NCBI GenBank assembly: GCA_003567055.1
Contig: PXAW01000443.1
Span: 1 to 6,871 of the forward strand
DNA length: 6,871 bases
Direction: 5' to 3'
Origin: Hyphomicrobiales bacterium
Lineage (GTDB): Bacteria > Pseudomonadota > Alphaproteobacteria > Rhizobiales > Beijerinckiaceae
This document shows positions 1 through 6,871 of the stretch, one piece after another. Numbering within the stretch: the stretch's first letter is position 1; every line of letters starts with the position of its first letter. A program made the position numbers and the translations under genes. The notes below the pieces were generated by a model that worked only from the letters and a program-made list of their open reading frames with translations, did not search any database and was not told the origin of the DNA.

Positions 1-1
1 C

Positions 2-3796
<3,795 letters not shown>

Positions 3797-3830
3797 GGCT
3801 GTCCGGTCACGGATGATGCGAGATTGACAC

Positions 3831-3852
3831 GGCGCGGGGAAATCCCCGCGCC
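3831..3852 (+). promoter_or_regulatory. Perfect GC-rich hairpin in the rpoB-rpoC spacer
   Basis: GGCGCGGGGA at 3831-3840 is the exact reverse complement of TCCCCGCGCC at 3843-3852. In RNA this would fold as a nine-pair stem, almost all G-C, closed by an AAAU loop. Outside it, CAC (3828-3830) could pair with GTG (3856-3858) across a three-base bulge. The stem begins 34 nt after the rpoB stop. A TTTT run follows at 3861-3864, but eight bases after the stem and only four long, so this is not a canonical intrinsic terminator. It could be a partial terminator, a pause or processing site, or a stabilising 3' end for rpoB mRNA. The structure is seen in the sequence; the role is inference. Confidence 0.6.
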
Positions 3853-3865
3853 CCTGTGCGTTTTC

Positions 3866-3894
3866 GGATGGGGAGACCGTTGCGGTCCTCATCC
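3866..3894 (+). promoter_or_regulatory. Imperfect hairpin just upstream of the rpoC ribosome binding site
   Basis: GGATG (3866-3870) pairs with CATCC (3890-3894). The stem can continue with a G-U pair (3871/3889) and a G-C pair (3872/3888). After a two-base bulge (3873-3874), GACC (3875-3878) pairs with GGTC (3884-3887), leaving a GTTGC loop. The foot of the stem lies three bases before the Shine-Dalgarno sequence, so the fold would leave that site exposed. It may help keep the rpoC start region open, or it may be chance pairing in GC-rich sequence. No ligand-binding RNA class is recognisable. Confidence 0.4.
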
Positions 3895-3897
3895 AGC

Positions 3898-3903
3898 GAG
3901 GAG
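3898..3903 (+). promoter_or_regulatory. Shine-Dalgarno sequence of rpoC
   Basis: GAGGAG at 3898-3903 lies six bases before the ATG at 3910, a near-ideal spacing. It decides the rpoC start: the next in-frame ATG at 3925 has AAGAGG only two bases upstream, too close to serve well. The resulting N-terminus MNQEVMNLF also matches remembered rhizobial RpoC starts. Confidence 0.9.
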
Positions 3904-3909
3904 ACGGCG

Positions 3910-6871
<2,962 letters not shown>

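Noticed and set aside
3824..3829. A perfect TTGACA in the spacer, as if a -35 box for a separate rpoC promoter.
   Set aside because: The position 17 bases downstream is CGCGCC, inside the hairpin, and no TATAAT-like box occurs at a workable distance. A TTGACA alone is not enough to call a promoter; 5'-end mapping would settle it.

Overview
The window is a stretch of the core RNA polymerase operon of an alphaproteobacterium. It holds rpoB without its first ~105-115 codons, a 113-nt spacer, and rpoC without its last ~400 codons. Both genes read on the + strand and neither shows a frameshift or an internal stop. The GC-rich codon use, the rpoC start MNQEVMNLF, and segments such as the RpoC sequence around [12 protein letters not shown] and [10 protein letters not shown] resemble rhizobial proteins recalled from memory. 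I therefore place the organism in Hyphomicrobiales (Rhizobiales) or close to it. The genus cannot be decided from this window.

Layout: 2-3796 encodes the beta subunit, open at its 5' edge. 3797-3909 is the spacer, with two potential RNA hairpins (3831-3852 and 3866-3894) and a strong Shine-Dalgarno sequence (3898-3903). 3910-6871 encodes the beta' subunit from its true start codon into the trigger-loop insertion, where the window ends. No RNA gene, mobile element, CRISPR array or other gene is visible.

The two products together form the catalytic crab-claw of RNA polymerase. The rpoB part carries the rifampicin pocket, the acidic E-D pair and the lysine/arginine residues near the nucleotide site. 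The rpoC part carries the NADFDGD magnesium loop, both zinc sites, the bridge helix and the start of the trigger loop. All diagnostic residues I could locate are intact.

This is conserved housekeeping sequence and I found no undescribed system. The points most worth a second look are the two hairpins between rpoB and rpoC, and a beta-beta' module-like repeat found twice in RpoB and apparently once in RpoC.
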